From the NCBI RefSeq assembly GCF_032854445.1, contig NC_088296.1:23569604-23633603 (forward strand): DNA of 64,000 nucleotides, given 5' to 3'. Origin of the DNA: Liolophura sinensis (Eukaryota > Mollusca > Polyplacophora > Chitonida > Chitonidae). The notes beneath the pieces are model-generated. The model ran no database searches and had not been told where the DNA came from. It saw only the letters and a list, made by a program, of their open reading frames with translations. Positions 54,962 to 64,000 of the stretch are shown piece by piece (positions within the stretch are counted from its first letter, which is position 1; each line of letters starts with the position of its first letter). A program made the position numbers and the translations under genes.

Positions 54962-57900
54962 TCTGAAAAAGCTGATAATAAAATTAGAATTGTTCAAATT
55001 GTTACACACTTTCTTTAATAGTGCTGTTGTATGATTCGATAATTTCTTTTTCCATCATTGCCAGAGTTTACAGACTTTTTTCTGCAGTGTGTGTGTTACA
55101 AATTGTGAGCATGTAGATCTTGATTACCCATTATAAGTGTACTGTACATGTATGGGAGTGTTTTCCTCAGTATTCTCCAGAATCGTGTACAACTGGTAAA
55201 AACCTTCGTGTAGTTGTAGTTGCTTGGTACATGTGGAGATCATGGCAACCCTGAGATGTGGACACATTCAGGCAGACTCATTCCCTCCGTTCAGATGCTT
55301 TGGATCCCAAGTGTGAGGTAATACACCTCATCAATAATTCACTTAAGCTGTCTCAGAACGGCTTCTTAGATCTGCCTCTAAATTTCAATACACATTAAAT
55401 TTTTGATGACTTTCAATATCCTAAAAGCGTTGTCAAGTGTTTTTTCTTTCTATTTTTTTTTCTTCGGGATTCAAAGGCCACTCTAAAAATTCTTCCCGAC
55501 CTTGAAGAACTACCTGATACTTTAATTGTCTTAATTGTCTCTCTGTCACATGTACCAAAACTGTTCCATAAAATACACGATTCTTGGATTCTTGATTTGC
55601 CAAGCTAAATGTACATGTGTGCATAGCTACATGTGCTGCTAATTTTATCAGTCTTCTGATTTTGGGGACACAGGGTCTGCTCTTTTTAGCCAATATATGA
55701 AATTGTAGCAGGAATATTTAGTTTCTTTTTTTTTTCACATGGTTAGTCCATCTAATGAACAACACTCATACTCATGTCTTTACTTCTCCAAAAAAATTGG
55801 GAGAGAAATGTAATTCTTTGCTTTCAGCACTACTAATATCTGTCCTAAAAATTAGAAGAACTAGGGTATGGGTGCACTTTTGCCAAGTTGTGAATTCTAC
55901 ACCTAAGTTTTGAATTCTACACCCAATGTGTGAAATCTGCACGTGTGATTATTAAGACTTTCAGAATTGAACAAACTTGTATTAAACTTGTTATGAAATC
56001 CAGGCCGTGATGCTTGAGTCAGTCCGATCTGTGGTATGACTTTGGCTGAGGCTTAATTTTTTAAAGGAGAAGAAAACATGAAAACGATGCCTAAATCAGA
56101 TGAAAGAGCATAAAAAAATATGATCTTTAATATTTTTTGGGATTTTTTTTTTCAAGAGAAAAGGGTATTTGAAAATATTTTTGTATAGTGGGTGTTTGAG
56201 ACCAACTTTAGGTATTTACCGTTGTTGCATAATAAATAAGGATGTGATGCTTGTCTAATAAAATTATTTGAATGTAAATTTGTTGTTTGTATCGAAACAT
56301 ATGCATTTAACCTAAATTATGATAATATTTATGAACATAAAAATGTAAATATGGTCCAAACTGAGGTTTAATACATTTGTTAGCTGATTGTAATGCAAAT
56401 TCTAGTGCAAAAATACTTATTAAACCTGTGTTTAATCATCATTTATGACATTATTAAACAAAGACTATAAATACCAAAAGGTGTTCCCAAATACCCACCT
56501 TACAAAAATTATTTTCAAGTGTCTTTTTCTCCTTAAGGAAAAATCAGAAAAAATATTGAAGACGACATTTGGGAATAACTTTTCGCACTCTTTCATCTAA
56601 CTTTATGTCATTTTTATGTTTCTTCAGCTTTAAACATGGAAGTGGTTGATGTGATGTACTGTACTGAACCTTGAGAAAGGTTATGGTTTCATCCACCTAT
56701 GAACCACAACCCTGTCATATATTTAATACCATGATTGAAGTAAAATACATGTGACATGTAGATAAAATCACAGCCAATCAGAGCAGTGTATAAAATACGA
56801 GTTACATGTACCCTGATTCCTCAACCTTTCCAGCCACCACTTGGACCGGTGTTTTTGAACTTTCTGAGAGAACTATGGGATGTAGAGAAATAATGTGCAC
56901 AGTTTTATTAAGCTGGCATCTTTGTTCCCAAAAGGGCTTTGGAGGTTGAAAAGGTTGAAGATTTACAACACACATATTCCCTGTTTTCCAAACAGCAACT
57001 ACACTGTAGCTTGTTTTGATACATGTTCATATAATCATGATACCTTGTAAAGAGCACACTGAGGAAATAAATTTTACAGTTTTTCCAGGTATACATGTAC
57101 AGGTAAATGTAGTTCTATGTGTTTCCGAAAATGTTCAGAAACAAAAAATTTATTATGAATGGCCTTAGTCACAAAGCTATACTGGCACAGCTATGTCTAT
57201 TACTCTTCTGCGAGTCTCATAATCCTGTTTTTTTTTTAGGTATTGAAGATTTTGACATTGATAAATTCCTAGCATGTTCTTTTTTTTTTGTTTGCGAGAT
57301 GCCTCAAGGGGATGCAATGTAATTCTTTTCTAGGAACAAGCTATTTGTCCTCATTCGACGAAAATAAGATTCTCCACTGAAATCCTCGATTCACTTTCTG
57401 TTTTCTTCTCAGTTTTTCAGTTTAGCCTAAATTCTTAAATTACATTTATTTCTTTTGATCTTTATAAAGGTTGGATTCAATTGTATAACTTGTGAGTTTG
57501 TTCCTAAAGTTAACATTGAAGCCACTTGTGCCTTAATAGTCCCACTAAACATGTAAATATACATGAATGTACATATGATGTCTTCCCTGAGCTGTTCTTG
57601 AAACCTTACAGTTAAGGTCATCTGTAGTTTTGTGCAGCAGCCAAAAGATCTGTTTGATGGAATAGGGACAGTTTGACTACTGGGTAATAAATTTTGCTCA
57701 AATATACATGTATGCATTTAAATGTTTATTCATGTATCTTGAGTATGAGAAAATGCCATCTGTACAATGTATTTACCTGTACCGAAGAGCTACAGGTCTA
57801 CAAAGAGCTACAAAGATTTTTATTTTATTTTTTTTTTTTTTGGACACACCTTGTCCTTGACCCAGCACCAGCCCATTATATTTTGGTGGTGATCTTGATC

Positions 57901-58109
57901 TGCATTCAGGGATTTTTCACCCAATCGATTCTTCACCTTTGGGGAAATGAGAGAATTGATTATTGCCCCTTAGTCTGTTTTGCATGGCTGTACATTTAGC
58001 TGTGGTAGTATTTTGTGCTACATGAGATTTTCTAGCCTCATGTTAAGCAAGGACGTGAAATACCAATCTTTTATGGTTTCATTATTAAAATGCAGCAAGA
58101 GCCTCTGTG
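54962..58109. other. about 3 kb without a recognised gene
   Basis: AT-rich unique sequence. Minor items: a ~20-bp triple repeat TGTGAATTCTACACCTAAG type at 55889-55948, and a lone MITE terminus on the minus strand at about 56808-56830 (ACCCTGATTCCTCAACCTTT). Pyrimidine tracts with AG occur (for example 57230-57239), but no paired donor or protein match was seen. Confidence 0.4.
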
Positions 58110-58312
58110 CCGACGGGATTAGCACATCGGCGTGGCACAGTGACACAGGAGCTTCTCACCAATGTGTTTGCTGTGAGATCAAGTCCAGCTTTTATGGTCA
58201 TAGGTTTCCCGTGGGCTCTGCCCGGTTTCCTCCATCCATAATGCTGGCCGTCGTCATATAAGTGAAATATTCTTGAGCACGGTGTAAAACACCAGTGAAA
58301 AAAATTAATCCA
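58110..58312 (+). mobile_element. SINE family 1, internally shortened
   Basis: The head CCTCTGTGCCGACGGGATTA is diverged at the A box. The B-box area is GTGAGATCAAGTCC. A gap removes the GGCCGTACGTGGGAAGG region, then the body (TTTCCCGTGGGCTCTGCCCG) and tail GAGCACGGTGTAAAACACCA follow. Confidence 0.88.
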
Positions 58313-58455
58313 TGTAAATTAAAAACCAGGTTTGTGTTAACCGTATTTGAAAAAGAGTATCAGTGGGAGGAGAATGTCATTGTCTACATGTAGTCAAGAG
58401 AACAGTTACAGTTTGACACTATGTAATGATTGGTGAATTCCTGTTTATTTTGTAG

Positions 58456-58634
58456 AGTGATATATCGTTCCTGAAGGACTATTCCAGTATGATTTGAGTG
58501 GGAATTGTCACGCATAGCAACAACAACGACAGCGGCCCTTGCAGACTGTCATCTGATCCACCCTCATCATCTCTCCTAGTTTGTTACTCTGTTGTCACGG
58601 TGATACAAAATGGCTTCCAGAACGTCTCTCACAA
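58456..58634 (+). CDS. candidate exon: 5'UTR plus the first 8 codons of an unknown protein
   Basis: A pyrimidine-rich acceptor (CTGTTTATTTTGTAG, AG at 58454-58455) opens a 179-bp exon. The ATG at 58610-58612 sits in an excellent context (ACAAAATGG: A at -3, G at +4) and encodes MASRTSLT plus one base before a GTGAGT donor at 58635. An upstream mini-frame (ATG ATT TGA at about 58489) precedes it. Coding therefore covers only 58610-58634; the rest is 5'UTR. The arrangement is typical of a second exon that carries the start codon, and matches the phase-free non-coding first exon proposed at 12.3 kb. The downstream coding exons would lie beyond 64 kb, since none is recognised between here and the edge. 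The protein cannot be identified from eight residues. Confidence 0.5.
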
Positions 58635-59439
58635 GTGAGTGTGCCCATTCACATATAGGATTCCACTTACGATTTTGAAGATTGGTTTGTTAAAAGTTCC
58701 ATTAAACTTCAAGTGAATAGCTGTTTATATTCTTCACCAAGAAGATTCTCTGAAGGCAGCCATAACGTAAGGCAAACTTGTATTGCTGAATGGCTGTGGA
58801 AAAATACCCATGTCGCATTTGAAACAAAAGTTGGTGAAATGTTCATGTATATAGCCAATGTAGAGTGTAAGAAAAGGTGCTCTGGACCATAAAAATACAG
58901 TGGTGTACTGCATGAAGTCAATTTTTGGAAATGTACATTTATTTTAAATTTTGTGAAAAATTGAATCAGATTTTACATATATATGACCATCAGGGGAGCA
59001 TGTGATGGTGTTGCAGCTGAAGCTTCTGCAAGTTGTACTGTGTAAATTACCGTGGAATAACATTTCATATTTGACAAACACTTTGTTTAGGAATTAATTT
59101 GATTATTTTTTCCGCCTACTGAAGAATTTTCATTTATATAGTACATCACAGACAAAGTTTATGCGTGTAGGTAAATGAATTTCGTCTAGATTCGAGCCTG
59201 TACAAACACATTGCATGGCCATAAGGTTATTGGCAGTCTCGAGAATAACACTTCAGCTTACTGAGCCAGTGACAGCTAGTTACTGTGTGATTAGATGTGG
59301 TACATAGTTCTCTAGTTCCCAGACCTAGTAGAGTACGATTTCCCTGTGACCATTAAACCACCAAGAGATTCCTCTGCTAGTACACAACTTCTCCATAGGA
59401 AAATCTCAGGCTAATAAATCTATCAGGACATCTATTATC
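58635..59439 (+). other. putative intron, no feature
   Basis: Unique AT-rich sequence following the GTGAGT donor. A short minus-strand frame at 58709-58921 is unconvincing. Confidence 0.4.
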
Positions 59440-59765
59440 CGACAACGCTGCTCGACACGTTCTGTTTCCCGCCCGTTGAACATTGGCCAATCCAATCATC
59501 CGGCCTCAGCAAAAAGGCTCGGCAACATCCCCCCGTGCTCTTGCACCATGTCCACCAAAAGCTGCCTGTTTGTCTGAAGCGTTGGTGGAATATATCCGCA
59601 TTTCGACAAAAACAAGGGCCTTATGCACACAAAAGGTTGCTGCCATCTCCATTTGATCGAATTTCCACTGGTCCTGACAACCTTTTTTTCCTCTGCTTTT
59701 GCTTGCGGCTCATTGGAAGTCTGTCTGGTGTTTCTGCTGATATGATTTGTTGGTCTCATAATTGA
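59440..59765. promoter_or_regulatory. candidate conserved non-coding block
   Basis: High-complexity, CpG-containing, repeat-free sequence with an inverted CCAAT-like TTGGCCAATCCAATCATC and dense mixed words (CTGCTCGACACGTTC, GAAGCGTTGGTGGAATATAT). Frames of 76 and 92 codons are open on the two strands but match no family I know. A regulatory element seems likelier than an exon; both are inference. Confidence 0.3.
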
Positions 59766-60262
59766 TTTTCCCACAAGGCATCGTTTTGCTTTAAACTTTC
59801 CATCTCCCTATCAGTCATTCTCTGTTTACTCAGGTGGACATCTACCATGGCAATCATCTGTAATCTTTTTCTTTCTTTCTTTCTTTTTTTTTGTCGTTTG
59901 CAGTGGTTGTCATTTTAATTTCTTTCCAGCTTTCGTTGATTACTAGATCTGGTGATATATACATGTACCTGCACATACTTTTTTACATAATGTAATCTTC
60001 AGTTAATTAGTTCTTCATGTTCTTAAGGTTTTAGGTACCGGTATGATTATTTCTCAAGGTTGTTTTTATGTCACACAGATCATCATTCTCTTTCTTCATT
60101 TTTCATCTGCCAGGTGAGAAAATTCAGAAAACATGATTTTCTCTCTGTGTTGCATATTGTTTTTAATATTAATTGTCCATGGTTGTCCACCTCTGATACA
60201 AATTTTGGGAAGACGTATGATATTGCCTGCCTTTATTAACATAGGTTAATAGTTAATCCTGC

Positions 60263-60632
60263 CTTTAAATGAGATCAGCCTGATGTGGCTTATAAATGAG
60301 ATCACCCTAATGTGGCTTATAAATGAGATCACCCTGATGTGGCTTATAAATGAGTCACCCTGATGTGGCTTATAAATGAGATCAACCTGATCTGGCTTAT
60401 AAATGAGATCAACCTGATCTGGCTTATAAATGAGATCAACTTGATGTGGCTTATAAATGAGTCACCCTGATGTGGCTTATAAATGAGATCAACCTGATGT
60501 GGCTTATAAATGAGATCACCGTAATATGATGTATAACTGATATCACCCTGATGTGGCTTATACATGTAAATGAGATCACCCTAATGTGGCCTATAACTGA
60601 TATCACCTTGTATGTGGCTTATAAAAGATATC
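60263..60632. repeat. 27-bp minisatellite, ~13 copies
   Basis: The unit ATAAATGAGATCACCCTGAT plus GTGGCTT repeats, with AACCTGATC, TCACC-deleted and CATGTAAATG variants. The minus-strand frame is an artefact. Confidence 0.95.
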
Positions 60633-61099
60633 CACCTGAAGTATACATGTATAATTCAGTAGCCTGTGTTGTCAATCATTTTATGGGTAGCACAGAGTTA
60701 GCATGTCATTGTGTTGATCATAAAACACAGACAGCAAACATCACTTTGGCAGTTAACCTCCGAGGGCGTAGAGAACCAGTTTGACTGATCAGACCCCTAA
60801 TACTTGACGAGAGTAGCTTATTTCTTTTGGCATATGCATCAAAGTTATTAAAGCAGTATTTTCTGAAGAGTTCTGTTGGCAGAAATAAATATTCATGCTG
60901 TTAATGTCTTAGAATTCCTTTACTTTTTTCATAGCGTGCAAGATTGGCGAGGTGCCTGTATTGTTAGAGAGATGGGGGAAATGTTGTTGTTTGCTTTAAA
61001 GTTGAAGAACTCTGCAGTTGGCTGCACATAATAATCATGAGCTGATTAAATTATTTAGCTACAGGATTTAAAGAGATAATCCCATAATTCCATTCCGGT

Positions 61100-61500
61100 G
61101 GGTAAATAATCCTTGTTTGGGGTTTTGCTGTGGCATGCTGGGAAGCATTACAGAAATGTGCTCTTCTGTTTTGTGAAAGAAGAACTTTTAAGGATTATGC
61201 TTTCGTATTGCGCAGCCAGGGGTGGGTTTTTTTTCGATAGCCTCACCATTGGATTTTGCGTAAAGCTCACAGAGTTCCTGTGGTGCCTAAGACGAAAAAA
61301 AATAGCATATTCTCTGCAATTCTCTGCTGCCTACAATGTACGTGCTGAGTCTATAAAGGGAATGTCCAGATCTCGATGGCCTGTAGACCACGGTATTTAG
61401 CCCTATTGATAGTTCATGTGGCGAACAATGGAGACGGAGATTTATGATCAGTTGCGATCGAACTTGTTAAAGCCTGAGGATGTGTCATTTTGAGGGTTCT
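61100..61500. promoter_or_regulatory. candidate conserved non-coding block
   Basis: Repeat-free, complex sequence containing CTGTGGCATGCTGGGAAGCA, a TATTGCGCAGCC stretch, CATGTGGCGAACAATGGAGA (a SOX-like ACAATGG core) and CAGTTGCGATCGAAC. No supported exon. Assignment is by composition only. Confidence 0.25.
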
Positions 61501-61825
61501 TTCTGATTGAGAGTCTAAAAACAGTTGTGTGGTTTTTGTCTTTGCAGTTTCGTCAGCTTTATTGGGAAAAGATTGGCTGGTACTCATTGGAATTCTTTAT
61601 GTGAAGTACATGTAAGCAGTGAAATACTGAAGCAGGTCCTTATTGGCCTGCCACATATGTGTACGTGTACATATAAATGTGTATATTCGTTGTTGGTGAT
61701 ACATTTTGATTCACCCGCTATGGTGTTCGGCCATTAATGATGTATGTACCAGAGCCATACAAGTATCTAGAGCGGGTTTAGTTCCAGAAAATCTTTAATC
61801 TTCCAGGCTCTTGGGTGCCCAGATT

Positions 61826-61860
61826 ACTGTTATTCTTCAACCTGTCCTGAAATAATATCC
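61826..61860 (+). mobile_element. 5' terminus of a TAATTCYTCAACC-family MITE
   Basis: TTACTGTTATTCTTCAACCT matches the left end of the family. The element is interrupted about 30 bp later by the 20-bp array. Confidence 0.6.
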
Positions 61861-61889
61861 GATAACTGTACTCATGGTCACTATCGATC

Positions 61890-64000
61890 AAATCAAAGTG
61901 ATAGTGTGTGAATCAAAATGACGGTGTATGAAACAGAACGATGGTGTATGAATCATAATGATGGTGTATGAATCAAAATGATGGTGTATGAATCAAAATG
62001 ATGGTGTATGAATCATAATGACGGTGTATGAATCATAATGACGGTGTATGAATCATTATGATGGTGTATGAATCAAAATGACGGTGTATGAATCATAATG
62101 ATGGTGTATGAATCAAAATGACGGTGTATGAATCATAATGCTGGTGTATGAATCAAAATGACAGTGTATGAATCATAATGACGGTGTATGAATCATAATG
62201 CTGGTGTAGGAATCAAAATGATGGTGTATGAATCATAATGACAGTGTATGAATCATAATGATGGTGTATGAATCAAAATGACGGTGTATGAATCAAAATG
62301 ACGGTGTATGAATCAAAATGACGGTGTATGAATCATAATGACGGTGTATGAATCAAAATGACGGTGTATGAATCAAAATGATGGTGTATGAATCATAATG
62401 ACGGTGTATGAATCACAGTGATGGTGTATGAATCATCATGATGGTGTATGGATCATAATAACGGTGTATGAATCATCATGACGGTGTATGAATCATCATG
62501 ACGGTGTATGAATCATAATGACAGTGTATGAATCATAATGACGGTGTATGAATCAAAATGACGGTGTATGAATCAAAATGATGGTGTATGAATCATAATG
62601 ATGGTGTATGAATCAAAATGACGGTGTATGAATCAAAATGATGGTGTATGGATCATAATGACGGTGTATGAATCAAAATGATGGTGTATGAATCAAAATG
62701 ATGGTGTATGAATCATAATGAGGGTGGATGGATCACAGTGATGGTGTATGAATCATAATGACGGTGTATGAATCAAAATGACGGTGTATGAATCATAATG
62801 AGGGTGGATGGATCACAGTGACGGTTTATGGATCATTATGATGGTGTATGAATCAAAATGACGGTGTATGAATCAAAATGATGGTGTATGAATCATAATG
62901 ACGGTGTATGAATCACAGTGATGGTGTATGAATCATAATGACGGTGTATGAATCAAAATGACGGTGTATGAATCAAAATGATGGTGTATGAATCAAAATG
63001 ACGGTGTATGAATCAAAATGACGGTGTATGAATCATAATGATGGTGTATGAATCATAATGACGATGTATGAATCACAGTGATGGTGTATGAATCATAATG
63101 ACGGTGTATGAATCATAATGACAGTGTATGAATCATCATGACGGTGCATGAATCATAATGACGGTGTATGAATCATAATGACGGTGTATGAATCATAATG
63201 ACGGTGTATGAATCATCATGATGGTGTTTGAATCACAGTGACCGTGTATGAATCATTATGATGGTGTATGAATCAAAATGACAGTGTATGAATCATCATG
63301 AGGGTGTATGAATCATAATGACGGTGTATGAATCAAAATGATGGTGTATGAATCATAATGACGGTGTATGAATCACAGTGATGGTGCATGAATCATAATG
63401 ACGGTGTATGAATCAAAATGACGGTGTATGAATCATAATGATGGTGTATGAATCATAATGATGGTGTATAAATCACAGTGATGGTGTATGAATCATAATG
63501 ACGGTGTATGAATCACAGTGATGGTGTATGAATCATCATGATGGTGTATGGATCATAATAACGGTGTATGAATCATCATGACGGTGTATGAATCATCATG
63601 ATGGTGTATGAATCATAATGACAGTGTGTGAATCAAAATTACGGTGTATGAATCACAATGACGGTGTATGAATCATCATGACGGTGCATGAATCATAATG
63701 ACGGTGTGTGAATCATAATGACGGTGTATGAATCATAATGACGGTGTATGAATCATCATGATGGTGTTTGAATCACAGTGACCGTGTATGAATCATTATG
63801 ATGGTGTATGAATCAAAATGACAGTGTATGAATCATCATGAGGGTGTATGAATCATAATGACGGTGTATGAATCAAAATGACGGTGTATGAATCATAATG
63901 ACAGTGTATGGATCATAATGACGGTGTATGAATCATAATGACGGTGTATGAATCATAATGACAGTGTATGAATCATAATGACAGTGTATGAATCATAATG
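61890..64000. repeat. 20-bp minisatellite, ~105 copies, open at the right edge
   Basis: The unit AATGACGGTGTATGAATCAT repeats to the end of the window, with position-specific variants (ACGG/ATGG/ACAG/AGGG and AATCAT/AATCAA/AATCACAG/GATCAT). The variant order at 63121-63320 recurs at 63661-63860, revealing a 540-bp internal duplication. The far end is outside the window. Confidence 0.97.

Noticed and set aside
55433-55693. 86-codon basic minus-strand frame
   Set aside because: No splice context or motif; part of its length comes from a pyrimidine-rich tract on the plus strand.
57119-57322. Exon candidate following TTTTTTTTAG at 57239
   Set aside because: The frame runs into poly-T-encoded Phe residues, and no donor or family similarity was seen.

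Overview
The window is eukaryotic (metazoan) genomic DNA: spliced genes, long AT-rich introns, tRNA-derived SINEs with target-site duplications, miniature inverted-repeat (TIR) elements and a great deal of minisatellite. The SINE tails (an AGTACGGCGTAAAACACCAA-type end followed by AAATAAATAAA, or a tail ending in CACTCACTCACTC) and the alpha-type nicotinic receptor fit a lophotrochozoan, most likely a mollusc. That assignment is from memory of such repeats, not from a search.

Layout. (1) 44-3104, + strand: the last three exons of a nicotinic acetylcholine receptor alpha-type subunit (382 residues visible, from the Cys-loop to M4). Its 5' exons lie off the left edge. (2) 3.1-12.1 kb: no gene recognised. 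It holds a 546-bp TIR transposon, several SINEs, a tail-to-tail SINE pair, and a 40-bp dimeric minisatellite that matures into a ~185-bp higher-order repeat. (3) 12.13-12.41 kb: a CpG-rich promoter-like block (two CACGTG boxes, ATGGCGGC start motif) running into a perfect CAG|GTAAGTG splice donor, best read as a non-coding first exon. (4) 12.4-58.4 kb: apparently one very long intron, or intron plus intergenic DNA. It is packed with at least 15 tandem arrays, three SINE families and a ~200-bp MITE family. A possible 62-residue gene lies at 19.8 kb, a long foldback palindrome at 20.35-20.49 kb, and a chitin-binding-like relic at 48.4-48.6 kb (- strand). Several non-repetitive, relatively CpG-rich blocks could be conserved regulatory elements. 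(5) 58.456-58.634 kb: a well-formed exon with a good acceptor, 5'UTR, a strong Kozak ATG and a GTGAGT donor. It is the natural second exon of the transcript starting at 12.3 kb. (6) 61.89 kb to the right edge: a 20-bp minisatellite of about 105 copies that runs out of the window.

The listed tandem arrays cover roughly a quarter of the window. Long open frames inside them (22-, 69-, 60-, 24- and 27-bp arrays) come from stop-free repeat units, not genes. The most interesting pattern is the coupling between one MITE family (TA target, TIR near TAATTCYTCAACCTTTTC) and tandem arrays. At 29.28 kb the 40-bp repeat begins inside the MITE terminus and each unit carries TIR sequence, and several other arrays start within about 10-80 bp of complete or partial MITE copies.

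No similarity search, transcript evidence or folding program was available. Splice sites, TIRs, TSDs and periods were read by eye.
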